Shown: piece by piece, positions 1 to 11,560 of the stretch
How the letters are laid out: every line of letters begins with the position of its first letter
How positions within the stretch are numbered: the stretch's first letter is position 1
NCBI GenBank assembly: GCA_963565915.1
Contig: OY751495.1
Coordinates: 2,790,001-2,854,000, forward strand
Direction: 5' to 3'
DNA: 64,000 bases
Origin: Entoloma clypeatum
Lineage: Eukaryota; Basidiomycota; Agaricomycetes; Agaricales; Entolomataceae
Position numbers and translations under genes: made by a program
The notes under the pieces: generated by a model
Database searches by the model: none
What the model saw: only the letters and a program-made list of their open reading frames with translations
What the model was told of the DNA's origin: nothing

Positions 1-332
1 ACTATTCAAACGCACCTAAAGCTTGCACTGTCGATCCATGCCCATCCAATCTTTACGACGCAACGTTCAGCAGTTTTCACGGCACGTTTGACGTACGGCG
101 AGCACGGTTCTGTTTTATCAGGTAGCAGGAACCCATTGTCCCGGGCAAATTGTTCGAGGCATATTGGGAGGAACAGAGTCAAGGAAACGATGACGAAGAC
201 TTCACTTTGCCAATGCCCCCAGCTTAGATTGCATTTCCAACGTAAAATTGGCCAACATACCTCGCAAAAGCGTAGCTCAGCCACCCATTGAGCTTCTTCT
301 TGTAACCAGAATCCGATAACATTGCAAGTCAT
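1..332 (-). CDS. possible hypothetical protein, partial at left edge
   Basis: An open frame begins with an ATG at 332 and stays open to about position 6, so a gene could run off the left edge. Its middle contains a plausible short intron: a GTATGT donor near 260 and an AG acceptor near 203 would remove about 57 nt. The translated part has one hydrophobic stretch that could be a membrane segment or a signal anchor. I recognise no family. It would start 48 bp from the divergent F-box gene. It could equally be a chance open frame in the F-box promoter. Confidence 0.25.
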
Positions 333-380
333 TGAGAGCTGCGTGGGAGGTTCTAACTTCTCGCCCTGTCCTCAGCCACC

Positions 381-1624
381 ATGACCAAAATTCCAACTTT
401 CTTGCGTTCATTCTATGAAATCCTTCCTCACAAGTTTCAGAAAAGTCAAGCGATGGTTGACCTTCCCCCGGAAATATGGCTCGAAATTCTGTCGCACCTT
501 CCTAGTTATTACATTCGATTTATGATGGGCGTCAGCCCCACCCTCTATGCACTGGCACTCTGCGACATATATAGGGAAATCGACATGCGCTGGCCGACTT
601 CAGAAACGCTGATGCAGTTGTATGAGTTGTGCAAGTAATGTCGTTTCAACGTTATCTCATGGATTCAGCATGACTGACCAGTCGGACCGCGTTTTTTAAT
701 AGGCATCCCTCCCTGGCTCGACATGTACGCGTCCTTCAAATTGGAACTTTTGCCTTTGACTTCCCGGACGGACCCCTGTTGCCCGTTCCCTCGCAGTCGA
801 ATTTCTCTTGGTTCGCAACGAAACAGCCGGGAGAATATATAGTGGAACGATTTGCGCGGCAAATCATACCACTGTTAACCTCAATAGACGAGCTCACGCT
901 TGACCTGGGCCAGCAGTATCTGCCACCAGATGAAGTCTCGCTTGTTACTTATAGAACGATCGATAAAATATGGATACTCTCGAGTCCCCGTCTTCGCAAG
1001 CTCAACCTCAGAGGGGAGCTTGAGGCGATGCGACACATCATATACCCTGCGCTCCAACACCCGTTCCCAGCTCTTACCCACCTGGTTGTCTCCTTCTGTA
1101 CACAAGACAATAAGCCTTCAATCACGAGCCAAGCAGTCGTCTTGACCTTGATGCGGTCCCTTGAACCAACTCTTGAATCACTATCCCTGAAGATACGACG
1201 AGACCTTACTTCCCTGTTCCTTTATCTTGGCCACTTCCCCCGTCTACTGGAACTCAACATCCTGAGCACGTTTCCCATGACTCCGGAGGAGGGGGGTTCC
1301 ATTATATCGTTTCTATCTACCCATCGAAAACACCTGAAGACTCTGACGCTGTCATTTCATCGAAACTCCTCCCGCGGTTTCGAGATCTACAGGAACTTCT
1401 GCAACCTCACATTTCCATCTCTGCACACGCTCGTACTAAATCGTACCCAGGACTTTGTACGGCGGACCGGAACTTTCCCTCGCCTTCCACGCCTTCAAGT
1501 AATCGTTTCGGGCGGCGACAAGCTCGACAACGACACTATGTCTACGATTATGGAACGGTGCTCTCCCTCTCGGCCAGAATTGTCCAATATCAATTTCAGC
1601 TCAGCAACCTCACTGCTACACTGA
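381..1624 (+). CDS. F-box domain protein
   Basis: This is a predicted substrate adaptor of SCF-type E3 ubiquitin ligases. The model joins exon 381-634 to exon 703-1624, with one 68 nt intron (GTAATG donor, TTTTTTAATAG acceptor), for 391 residues. An F-box lies near residues 30-55 (core LPPEIWLEILSHLP). It is followed by a leucine-rich C-terminal half with loosely spaced repeats typical of the large, fast-evolving F-box families of mushrooms. The first ATG at 381 is used, although an internal Met just before the F-box is also possible. Skipping the intron would truncate the protein at a TAA right after the F-box, which supports the splice. The substrate cannot be inferred. Confidence 0.8.
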
Positions 1625-2552
1625 CAGAATATTGTCTACCATGCGGAAACTTGTAAGCATTGTTCTTGTGACAAGGCAAAAATCGCACTCATTACCATTC
1701 GCCAGGCGAGGCATAGTTTCCTTGTCTTGCTATTGTAGTGAGACGACCAAATACTCTGATATGCTGAAGTATGAGACGCCACCCACGAGTCGCTGTCGAA
1801 ATGCTTCTGTTAGGCACCATGAAAAGACCATCAAGGAAAGGACAGCATCTCATCCACCGTGCCTCTCGCGGCGCAATGTACAAAACTAATCAGGTACCAC
1901 AAGTGAATGTCGGCGATTCTGGGATGGGCTGGAGACCATGTTAGGAACCATTCCACTACTCAAAGCATTGTCAAAAGCCGAACATCCCGGCGTTCCGCCA
2001 GATTTCCAGCCATCGTCGGAACGTTCATGCTTGACGGCGTCTTCAGGTGGCATGCAAGAATATATCATCTTGTACATCAAAAATAAACGTGACTACCTGG
2101 TTTTGTAAGGCTGGGACTGTGATGGCAGACCAGGGTTAGTGAACCTGGCATTTAGGGTGCAGCACAGCATATCGCGTGATGCACAATCGCAAGAATGGCG
2201 GCATCGCTTTATCAGAACGTGAACACCATCGACTGTCAACATGTCAACTCCAAGTCCGAGTGAAGATCTCGACATCTGCAGCATGGAACGTCATCTAAAG
2301 ATTATAAACTCGTCACCACATTCCCGAAAATAAACGCACCGCTAACCAACGCCCGTTATCTTCAAGCCACTTTCATTCCCGCCCCGCCCGGTTGCCTCGG
2401 TCAGCCCTAGTCAGCCTCACGAATCACGATGAGTAAAGTGGGGGAGCGAGGTTTCTTTATCATCCCCGTGATGAATATCACCTGACGCAACCCGTATACT
2501 TATAACCTCCGCATAACGGCGCAGTTGCCCCACCAACTCTCCCCACCTCACA
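1625..2552. other. intergenic region
   Basis: About 930 bp lie between the F-box stop and the peroxiredoxin start. Open frames here are short, overlapping and without recognisable domains. The stretch just before 2552 is C-rich and pyrimidine-rich, as expected for a fungal promoter and 5' leader. I see nothing else in it. Confidence 0.5.
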
Positions 2553-3266
2553 ATGTCTATCGTTCTCTCTACTCCCCGCATCGAAGTCGGTGGTGCCATC
2601 CCTATTGTCGGCGTCAAGGAGAGCGCGGCCGACTCGGCATCGCCTCTTGTCCTCAAGGGCAAGAACGTTATTGTGCGATAACGGCGTTTCGGTTAGCCTA
2701 CGAAGAATCCAGCTGATCGTCTGTGTCAGATCGGCGTTCCCGGTGCTTTCACTGGCACCTGTCACGCCCAAGTACCTGGATACCTCGATGCGTACGATGA
2801 ATTCAAGGAAAAGGGCGTCGAGAACATCTACATTGTCGCTGTTAACGACGTTTTCGTGACAAAGTATGTGGCAGGTGAACTGATGCGGAGTTGTCGCTGA
2901 TCGTGGATTACCAGAGCATGGAAGGAGAACTTGGCCCCCGATGGATCGGGTATGTCGTATACTTTCTGCACTTCAATGCACGTTTCTTACAATAACATTC
3001 TGTAGATGTGCACTTCATCGCTGATGACAGTGCGGCCTTCTCCGCGGCTCTCGGACTCGCCTTCGATGCCAGTCCCCTCCTCGGAAACCCCCGTTCTTTG
3101 GTCCGTATCTCTTCTCCCTTGTCTGGACGACAGACCGAGCTCATAATGACCCTTACAGCGCTACGTGATCGTCGCGGAGGATGGCAAAGTCGCCTCCCTC
3201 TACGTAGAACCCAATCCAAGCAAGCTCACGATTACCGCCGCAAAAGAGATCTTGGCCACGCTCTGA
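2553..3266 (+). CDS. peroxiredoxin, Prx5/AHP1 type
   Basis: This thiol peroxidase reduces hydrogen peroxide and alkyl hydroperoxides. It has five exons: 2553-2672, 2730-2863, 2915-2949, 3006-3100 and 3159-3266. The four introns are 51-58 nt and the product is 163 residues, normal for the family. The active-site motif PGAFTGTC around residue 48 supplies the peroxidatic Cys and the PxxxTxxC signature. The conserved Arg precedes the core strand RYVIVAEDG. The Pro usually found between the two Thr residues is Gly here. No clear mitochondrial presequence is seen, and the C-terminus (ILATL) is not a strong PTS1, so a cytosolic location is most likely. It is related to yeast AHP1 and fungal PMP20 allergens. 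The family and the splice model are firm. Confidence 0.93.
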
Positions 3267-3813
3267 TTTGCTTCTCATTGTATCATACCTCATCTGCACG
3301 AAATAGAGTAAACAACGGTCACTTGTACAATTTGATTCGCAATGCAAACCTCATCTGGAACTGGCTGTTCCGAGGGCCGAGATGATAGTTTCAGCAAAAT
3401 CTCCGCGAAATCTAGGCAACACTGCGGCTTGATCGTGACGATTCGAGCGGAGACATGACGTTGACGTCGGAACACACTCCAACATGGTATCGACACTGGC
3501 ACAACAGGTGGCGCAATGGATACTTGGCCTCTTCACACCCATGGAACTTGAAACAAAATCACGTTTTCTGTAGTAGAAGGAAGGTGCACTCTGATTTCAT
3601 CAAGCGTTATAACAACGCACGTCATCTCGGCGCAACCCATTCTGTCTGCCAACTTCAAGTTGTATGGGAAACTGACGAGCGAACCTTCACTGCCTGCGGG
3701 GTGCAATGTGCATCATGCGTCAGGTCACGGCGCACATGTTCGTTACTACTATCACATCTTGACAACCACTGATTGACAACGGACTTCACCTTCAAGCTTT
3801 CAGCTCAGGCTTC
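3267..3813. other. intergenic region
   Basis: These 547 bp separate the peroxiredoxin stop from the assumed MYND start. A 105-codon plus-strand open frame (3455-3772) is present, but it has biased composition and no recognisable domain, so I do not call a gene. Nothing else is seen. Confidence 0.4.
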
Positions 3814-6175
3814 ATGATTCCTCTGTCAACGTCAATCGACATCAACAAATTACGACGGCGAGGCCCATCAGGCTTGCCGCTCTTGGGTCTGCCGCGACTT
3901 TTTTGAACATACCTCACCTAACGTCCTCTTATCCGCAGAGATTCCGTTATGGAGCACGTTACCTGAAGATATCCAGGTATCCGCACATCTACCCCTTTGC
4001 TTTAGCCCAGTTCTAATGAAGCTAACCCGGCTCGTTTTAGATTCTCGCCGCGAGGGCTGAAAACGGCTCGGTCGAAGCTCTACAAGGGTTGGTCCTTTGC
4101 ATTGCGACGGATGATACCACGGGATTTCAACCTAGAACGCTTCAAGTACTCCAGTCTCATCTCATGAAAAAGCCACACCACGAGTGGATCAGCGAATCCA
4201 GTCTTCGCGTCCTCAAGCTCGCCACCATTTCCTTGGATGGCACTGCATCCAGCGTCCTCAAACTCAAAGATGTCCATCAAACGCCCCTCTTCTCTCACTT
4301 CATGTTCGACCGCTCTTTCCGACGAGCTATTTGGACTTGGGTCGATTACCTATACAGTCGCATATACCCTAATGGTCTCCTTCGCCATCATGACCCCAAA
4401 TCGATCTCAGAAAACGACAAGATGACGCTCAAATCGATTCACATACTAGTCACACACCTCCTTGGCTTCGGTGACGATCTGAAGCTCCCTGAAATCCCCA
4501 ACTATAAAGCCGATTCACACAGAGGGTTCTTTATCCTTGCTGACATTTGGATAAGGCTGTCAGGGGCTCCATTCGATTCGGACGCGAGATTCGCTGAGAT
4601 CCGCGAACATATCGCTATAGAGATGGTGTTATTCTTTGATATGGACCTTCGGAAATGGCCTTTGGCACTGGCCAAGGAATTGGAAGGCGGAGTATCCAAG
4701 CTATCTTCCGTCTGTTTGGATTATATGCGATTATCATTATCTTCAAACGTAGCAGATGAGTGCCAACTATCGGCATTCAGTCGCGTCATCACCCTGATAA
4801 TTGCGATGGGCCACAACATACCAGGTCTCCTCCACGTGCTTCTATCGCAGCACATCATGCTCGACATGACCCGTGTCTTTGGTATCTTCACCCGTCGCCT
4901 CGTCAGGGACACGAGTGCCAAGATGCACAGCAACGAGGTCCTGGATGATTGTGCGAGTTCCTCTCTTTGGTACATCAATAATTGCTTTGGCGTCTCTGAT
5001 GTCCCCATCTGGATCACGCAGAGTCTTCGTTCTGGCCTTCTACAATATCTTCTTCAGTTTGCGGTATTTGTTCAGCGACGAGCGGCGACTCTTGGTGTTC
5101 ATCAAAATGAAAATGGACATGGTGAGGAGGACTTACTCTGGGTGCTTTACCGTCTCAGGCCATACTGCATCTATCGGTCTGTTATACGACAGCTCGAAAG
5201 AAGTCTCAAACATCCCCAGACCCTTGAATGCGAGTCTCTGCTCTCACGGGACGCAGAATTTGGGAATGCTTGGTTTTCTTTCAAGCGCTATGCCGAGGCA
5301 TACATTTCCTTGAAGCTAGGATTCGATGCTGATGGGAAGTATTCTCAGCAATGTGCCGCTCCTGAAGTGGGTTTCTATTTCCCCAAGTTTCTTTCCGTGA
5401 TGAAATTCGCTTATTTTCCGTTATCGGTGGTAGTGCGGGAACAGGGAAGAAAACGAATACTACCACGTTTGCGCCAGTTGTCATACTACATCCTACTGTT
5501 CCAAAAAATGCCAAGCTCGCGATTGGAAGTTTGGTGGACATAGAGCCCTTTGCAAGAAAATCGGGAAGGATCATGAAGGTACGGTCGAATGATGTATCTT
5601 CTAGTGCTATCCGAAGTCGACATATCCAACTAGCTGGGACCCCTTCCCCCATCTCTCAGCTCGATAAAAACTTTATCAGTTTCAAAGTTATGGCAGACTT
5701 GGAAGCCCCGCAGACCCGAAGAGGAATTCTCAAGAGGAGAAACAAATTTTTTCCCGGGGAAAGTAAACCCGAATTCGTCATCGTTTTCAGCTACATTTGT
5801 TACCCTCTGCGAATCACAGTCACCGTGCCCAGATTGCTCCCCCCATCGATCCGTCCACTAGTATCTAATCCGACCCCACTCAAGGGAGGAAAACAAGCTG
5901 CTCCTCCCCTGGTCACACTTGTCTTGCGTATACCACACGGGACCCACGCTGAATATGGAATCGTTCGCTCTGATAGAAATCCGACAGCGTTATCCTGGGC
6001 TCTGGAACGGATAGGCGAAGAATCGGTGGATGACATGGAGGCACACCTGACAAAAGAAGAAACCGAATATTTTGAAATCCCTTGCTTTCGTGATCTTGAT
6101 CCGGAGTGGATCGGTATGGTGTCAGACTTGGGCGGGCTCTTGGACCTGCTTTCCTCTGGATCCGCGGCGTCTTGA
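3814..6175 (+). CDS. MYND-type zinc finger protein
   Basis: This belongs to the expanded MYND-finger protein families of mushroom genomes, whose roles are unknown and presumed to involve protein interaction. The model has exons 3814-3886, 3939-3976, 4041-5366, 5434-5578 and 5634-6175, for 707 residues. The MYND finger spans the 5366/5434 junction, about residues 475-520. It shows CAAPEC, then CASC, YCSKKC and a final H/C pair (HRALC), which give the zinc ligands. Without splicing the finger frame is lost, so introns 3 and 4 are well supported. The long N-terminal part is helical and otherwise unrecognised. The first two exons are the least certain. A decayed partial copy lies directly downstream. 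Confidence 0.8.
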
Positions 6176-6177
6176 GG

Positions 6178-6962
6178 ACCCGTTCTTTTCTTTAGTGTCC
6201 ACATTGCTCGAGGCGTTCACATACTTGCAATAATACAGGGACTGTTTTATCTTCTCGTTCATAGTCGCAAAGTCATGGCATGAGGCCGCTTTTTTTGCAG
6301 ACAAATGGTTCTTGACCCTAAACTGGATTCTTGCCTCCAGAGCTGCGAGTGGCTTTGTCGATGGTTTGCAAGGTCTGCACAAAGACGGAGACCAGAACGC
6401 ATCAAATAGTCTGAGAGAAAAAGCCACACCTGCAATGCACCCCCGAGCGAGTCAGGACCATCAAGCTAGCCACCATCTGATAAGATGGGTCTGTTTGGAC
6501 CTACATGAAAACCAACGCCACGTCTGGATTCCCTTTATTCGAAACCACATGGCACTACGTGGATCATACAGGATCTTCTTCGTTCTGGCTTTCTGTACCA
6601 CCTGCTTCAATACGCTGTATTTTCTGAGAAGAAAAGAGACAACGCGAGTGTTGGTCCAAACTATGCTGGTGAAAACACAAGCACTGGGACACCTGGGGTT
6701 ATTTTTAAGAAGCATGCATGCCACCACACATGGCTCCAAAGTGGTGCTCCCGGAGTACGTCTTTTTCTTTCCCCTTGTTGCAAAATATGCTCACTCGTCC
6801 CACATTAGTTGGACTTGTTTCTTGCATCGGGGTCAAAAACATTTTGACAGGCATATTTCTCTTCACTGTGTAGATTGCCGAAGACGTTTACATGTCATAT
6901 CTATGCAAATACAGTCTATTTTGTCTTCTCGTTCCATCTTACAGTCGGAAAAAGTCATGTGA
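6178..6962 (+). pseudogene. decayed tandem partial copy of the MYND gene
   Basis: At 6524-6770 one frame reads a segment (core DLLRSGFLYHLLQYAVF) that aligns with the middle of the upstream MYND protein (core [16 protein letters not shown], near nt 5030). Upstream of it that frame is closed by a stop. The sequence around 6850-6960 also resembles the 3' flank of the intact gene at about 6180-6290, including a shared CTTCTCGTTC block. The simplest reading is a tandem duplication whose coding part was deleted and frameshifted, leaving an inner fragment plus the 3' flank. It is non-functional as a protein gene. Confidence 0.6.
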
Positions 6963-6993
6963 GAAGCCCAATAGGAGACCGGAAGCAAACGAC

Positions 6994-8330
6994 TCACATG
7001 TCTAAGAAAAACTTCCACAGGATCGAGAACATCAAGCCTTGCAACCCATTTGTCAGGATACGGGTCTTCAGTCCACGTCCAAACAGGCCCTTCACACCGT
7101 CGGTGGAGATGACGGCACGCGCAGCATCTGTGTATCCGATGCGCGTTTCGTTGACCTGTCGGTAAGTCTTGACTACGCGTAGCGAGTTCGACACAGAGTC
7201 TGAGACGACGGAGGCAACAAAACCGATGAAAGCACGCCGAATGAGCCTCTCAACCGTGGTGTGAGCTTCGGGGAGGTTGGCCTCGAGATAGTTGTATGTT
7301 CCGAACCACTAAAATATACGAGGTACATGATGAACATATGCAAGATATGTCTGTGCGGGAAAACAAACCGGATAATGGCCCACAAAAGTCGCCGCTGCTG
7401 TAGCAAAGGCGCCATACCACATTGTCCCAATGCCGTACTTCTTGATCTGCACGAATGTCATGAATCAGCCATATGCAAGGTGAGAACATTTCACGACTCA
7501 CCCTGGCCCTCAAAATCGCCATCCCTGTCGAGCCTTGTGTCTGCATCGTGGTCTTTATCGTATCAATCGGTGTCAACACCATCCTGAACCCTGCCGCAGC
7601 AAGCGAAGCGAACACAGTCTTGAGAAGCGTCGGGAGGTTCTTCATGTACTTGTTCCCTTCCAAGAGCGCAAGGATCCCCACATTTGCTGCGGTGTCGCCA
7701 AAACGGGATAAGGGACCTTGAACAAGCGCGGCGGAGAGACCCTGGTAGTATCGGGTCCAACCACCGTCTTGATAGAGTGTGTTGATGGCTTGAGTGGTGC
7801 TGGTGCCGTACCGGTACTGGAAGTTCATCACGGTCCGGAGGGGCTGGGAAGGGAAGGTCAGGACTGTAATCGTTGGGGGAGGAGGACGCAATCTGCCCAC
7901 CATCAGAGTTAAAACCTGGAGGACCATGGCTGGATGAAGTTCAGACTCAAGAGCTGGAGAAGTTCTCAACGAGCGTCCCATACCTGCTGCACCGCTGAGT
8001 CCCCCACCAAGTGCCGCTTTGAGTGCTTTCTTAAGGTCAAACTGGCACGCATTCGAAATTCTATTAGCCTCCTCAGCAGAAAAACCCCTCAAATACACGT
8101 ACCTCTACGTCATCCGAATCCAGAAAACCTTTGATCAAGAGGACCATAAAAGCAGTGACCGCGATACCGCAGAAAGTATAAAGGAGCTTCGCCCTTAGAG
8201 TAACGTTGGGGTTTATGTCTTTGCTGCCGCCTTCGAGGTCACCATCTTCTGCGCGGGCTGTGCCCAGAAGAGGTTGTGTTTCAGAGCTGTTGGAACCAGC
8301 TGGGGTTGACGATTTCAATGCTGCAGACAT
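6994..8330 (-). CDS. mitochondrial carrier (SLC25-like) protein
   Basis: This is a predicted inner-membrane solute carrier of mitochondria; the substrate is unknown. It has six exons on the minus strand: 8330-8103, 8041-7984, 7929-7901, 7843-7502, 7446-7369 and 7308-6994. The product is 349 residues. A hydrophobic segment lies near residues 50-68. One clear carrier signature (PIDTIK) occurs in the middle repeat, and the C-terminal repeat ends in GLFGRGLKTRILTNGLQGLM, the usual end of a carrier module. The other signatures are degenerate, so it belongs to a divergent fungal branch. All junctions keep the frame, with introns of 54-61 nt. It lies downstream of DPH3 on the same strand, with no evidence of co-transcription. 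Confidence 0.85.
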
Positions 8331-8855
8331 GAGTGCGTTCTCCTTACGATTATCGTAACATGGGAGGAAGAGAGGCTCAGGATTGCGAGTCCGACAAGTT
8401 CGTGGGTAAGGAAGACGTGCATTGCTTACGGAGCAGCCAAGGCTGAATCGTAATTAGGCCCTGAGCAAAAGAGCAAGTATGTACTATACTACAGGCTTCA
8501 AAGCATCCCGGAAAGATTCTGCGGCAGAACGAATGGGGAGTACGGTAGAACCTCCGAAAAAAAAGAGCCCTAGCCCTCATCGTGACTGAATTCCTCTGCG
8601 TGATCGACCATCCCGCCCCCCCCATGGTCATGTAAATGACCGTGTGAGCGCGGGGAGGGAAGATATCTTCGCTGATCGTAGGGACATGCGTGTGTGTGCC
8701 CTAGGTCCACGAAATGGAGGGGTGTTGTGGGTACCCCGGTAATGATGTGAAGACATCTGGCGAAAGAGACAAGGGACCCGTCAAAAGCTGTTCTTTTGTC
8801 TTGTAAACAGTAACGTACCTTGGTCGTGCACCTAGATCCTCAAGCTCAGGAATCT
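8331..8855. other. intergenic region between carrier and DPH3 genes
   Basis: These 525 bp hold the 3' flank of DPH3 and the promoter of the carrier gene. Short open frames on either strand show no recognisable domain. Confidence 0.4.
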
Positions 8856-9235
8856 CTAAGCGGCAACAGTGTCGATGCGCAAGTTCTCCATCGCGTCCTC
8901 GAAAGCCTCGTCTCCGTCGCTCTCATCATCACCTTCCTCTACACCCTCTTCATCTTCGTCTTCTTCTCCTTCATCTTCAAAATCAAGCTGAACAATAAAA
9001 GAGACAGGTTAATCCGTTGGTCAAAGAAAGCAAAGCGCAAGCCAGAACGCACCGGATCGTAGATGACCCTGATTATCAAGCTACAGCTCGGACATGTCGC
9101 AATGTCCTCACAGTCAGCGAGCTGTTTTCGCGATATCTCGAACCGGTCTCCACAAGGACATGGATAATGATACACGCCCTTCTCCTCGTCCCACACCATG
9201 TCTTCAATCTCTACTTCGTCGTAATAGGCGCCCAT
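8856..9235 (-). CDS. DPH3: diphthamide biosynthesis protein 3 (CSL zinc finger)
   Basis: DPH3 (Kti11) is the small iron/zinc protein that donates electrons to the Dph1-Dph2 enzyme in the first step of diphthamide synthesis on elongation factor 2. It also serves Elongator. Two exons, 9235-9053 and 8987-8856, give 104 residues, with a 65 nt intron (GTGCGT donor). The N-terminus has the family pattern [10 protein letters not shown]. The metal site is CPC near residue 26 and CPSC near residue 48, followed by the hallmark CSL and IIRVIYDP. Exon 2 encodes a very acidic tail, common in fungal orthologues. It is divergently placed to the coiled-coil gene at 9625. Confidence 0.96.
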
Positions 9236-9624
9236 AGCTGCGATGAAACCCGATATTCGTGAGAGACGAGGCTAGCAATGATGATCGTCGATGAAAATCA
9301 TGAAATTTAGGTGTGACCGGAAGTGACTCACATGGTCACGCCAACGTTACGTCATTGCCAAAGATGAAACTTGACAGGCCTCATGTAGATCGCATGTTCA
9401 CGAGTTTGTTAATCGAAACCTGATAACAAGAAATTAATATCAGCCTGCGTCGTGAGGCAGCCTCGTGTCCACCCTCTCAAAGGGCGTGGTTCGCAAAGGC
9501 GAGCCCTGTTATCAAGTCCCGCCAAGTCACCAAGGCCTAACTCCCTGCCGCCCCCGCAGATCGTCAGCACACACCCCCGATAGTGATCAATAGCCCATCG
9601 ACACTCACGTTGAACGACCACGAC
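9236..9624. other. divergent intergenic region
   Basis: These 389 bp lie between the DPH3 start (minus) and the coiled-coil protein start (plus), so they probably hold both promoters. No TATA-like element stands out and I see no RNA gene. Confidence 0.4.
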
Positions 9625-11145
9625 ATGAACTACACCCACACGCTGGATGCCCGCGACTCAACCCACACCCTCCCCATCTCATCGATATCAACTTTCCCTG
9701 TCCTCTTATCGACCGCCGTTGCCCTGCTCGCAGTTGAGACAACCATGCACATCTTCCGCCGAAGATCCAGCGAACCCCCACCCATGATAAGTGACCCCGC
9801 CGCCACATCATCCCAATCCCGCTCGCTGTCAGATTTCGCCTCCAAGACACGTCGCATCCTGTCAGACGTACAGATGCTCGAGGAGCAGCTCGCTCTCAAA
9901 CGGGAAACACACAAACAGCGGCTGCATCGGACGAAACGAAGCCGCAGCCACGACCATCCTCGTCGCACCCCTCTCATCACCACCACCAAACACACGAGGC
10001 ACGGGTCCCTCGCTTGTGTCGTCACGAGTCACGACGGGCAAGACCTGAGCACCGAGTTTTCATCGTTCTGCGAACGTCTCCTGCTCGTCAACAGGATATG
10101 GGAGCAGGAACGACAGTTAAAGGCGCTTCGTGCCAATCTCGAGACGAAAAAGAAGGAGAAAGAGGCGACGGCGTTCAAGTCCTTCTGCGACCAGTTGGTT
10201 CATTGGAATCACATATGGCGTTTGGAGCGAGAGGTAAAGGCCCTCGCTGAGGAGGGAGAGCGATTGAAACGAGGGAGGGTCGCGGCTGTGACACGGGCTG
10301 CGAAGAGAATGGTCTTGGATGTACAGAAAGAAAGGCTGGTCGAGGAGTTTGTGAAGGACCTGATTGACGAGACGACGTCGAGCAAGCGAGAAGCTGAGGA
10401 GCTGAAGAGGGAGCATGAGAGGGAGATCAAGGAGATCCACGGCGAATGGCTCAAGGATTATAGGAAGGTGGCGAGAGAGCTGGAGAAGCTCAAGCTAGCG
10501 CAGGAAGCGAAGCTTGTGGAGCAAGAAGTGTCCAACTCGATGGAGGATTCTCTTTATGAGAGCCTGCAGGCTGGGAAGAAGCGCATAGAGGCGTTGGGGG
10601 CGGAAATTGCGCAATACCGGAAGGCTGTAGCGGATTTGTCGCCCCTGGAGAGTATGAAGGAAGCTTCCGAGATATCTCAGCTCCAAAGCTTCCCCGACGA
10701 CGAGACAACGGATGTCGAGCTGGACGCCCTTTCGGAACTGTCAACGTCTAGCACCTGCGTCTCCTCATTCGGAGGCTCCGTTCACAGACCCACAAAGGTC
10801 GTCCGTGGAACAGCTGCGAAGATAACAATGCCATTGACACGCAAGCGGTGCATCAGCCACGGTGGTGAGCCACCGAAACGATCATTGCTCTTCAGCACCC
10901 ACGACAGTTCCACCCACACCGCTTCCGCGTTACGGCCACCAACCATCGACCAAGCCGACTCCATGGACATGAAGATGGCTGCATCGACGCGGATATGCAA
11001 CCATTCTGGACGCCCTCTTGCCATACGTAATCGTACGACGTCGACGTTGTCGCAAAGAGTTGTCAGTCCCATGGTGAGGAGTTCTGGTTCTGAAAACAAG
11101 GCAGGGGGGTCCATGATCAAGCAAAGGGCGCCTTGGAGGTTTTGA
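9625..11145 (+). CDS. coiled-coil protein of unknown function
   Basis: This is a single-exon frame of 506 residues from the ATG at 9625; the frame is open upstream to a GTG at 9583. I do not recognise a family. Residues of about 75-340 are rich in Glu, Lys, Arg and Leu with heptad spacing, which predicts long coiled coils. Within it a short motif recurs: SSFCERLLLVNRIWEQERQL and, about 40 residues later, SFCDQLVHWNHIWRLEREV. This suggests an internal duplication. The C-terminal third is Ser/Thr-rich and probably disordered. It could be a structural or scaffolding protein. It is the last gene before the transposon block, and its stop lies about 225 bp from the block's left end. Confidence 0.65.
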   Translation: MNYTHTLDARDSTHTLPISSISTFPVLLSTAVALLAVETTMHIFRRRSSEPPPMISDPAATSSQSRSLSDFASKTRRILSDVQMLEEQLALKRETHKQRLHRTKRSRSHDHPRRTPLITTTKHTRHGSLACVVTSHDGQDLSTEFSSFCERLLLVNRIWEQERQLKALRANLETKKKEKEATAFKSFCDQLVHWNHIWRLEREVKALAEEGERLKRGRVAAVTRAAKRMVLDVQKERLVEEFVKDLIDETTSSKREAEELKREHEREIKEIHGEWLKDYRKVARELEKLKLAQEAKLVEQEVSNSMEDSLYESLQAGKKRIEALGAEIAQYRKAVADLSPLESMKEASEISQLQSFPDDETTDVELDALSELSTSSTCVSSFGGSVHRPTKVVRGTAAKITMPLTRKRCISHGGEPPKRSLLFSTHDSSTHTASALRPPTIDQADSMDMKMAASTRICNHSGRPLAIRNRTTSTLSQRVVSPMVRSSGSENKAGGSMIKQRAPWRF

Positions 11146-11371
11146 GTTGCGGGATCCTAGACGTAGATCGTCGATGACATGATGTCGCATTTCCGGTATT
11201 TATTTTGGATATCTATTTCCAGCCGTCTTGAGTCGTCGAGATTGTCATATGCATAGGGATATGATTGTTTTCACAGATTTGACCAGGCGGGAGAAGTTCA
11301 GAAATTATAGAAACCCCGAATCATGTGACTCGACGCGTCGCGTCGCCATTGTACTGTTCGCAACATTCAAG
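11146..11371. other. intergenic region left of the transposon block
   Basis: This is the short 3' flank of the coiled-coil gene. I see no gene or RNA. The change to very AT-rich sequence near 11380 marks the start of the DIRS inverted terminus. Confidence 0.4.
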
Positions 11372-11560
11372 CACTGCTGACACTGATGAGTCTTTCTAGA
11401 GAAAAAATGTATTAGGAAAGAGGAATCCTCTTTCCCTTTTGGTTTATCATCAAAAAGGACACAAAGTGTTATATATAGAAAAATTCAAGAAACATATAAT
11501 GTGTTTTCTAAGTATTTCTTTCAGTAAAACTTTTCATTTTTCCAAGGGTTTTTTTCAAAG
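11372..11560. repeat. left inverted terminus of the DIRS element
   Basis: This AT-rich stretch matches the reverse complement of about 37690-37878 at roughly three bases in four. Conserved blocks include CTGACACT, GAGAAAAAAT, AGAGGAATCCTCTTTC and AAGAAACAT. Inverted rather than direct termini fit DIRS replication through a circular intermediate. The exact inner limit is unclear. Confidence 0.65.
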
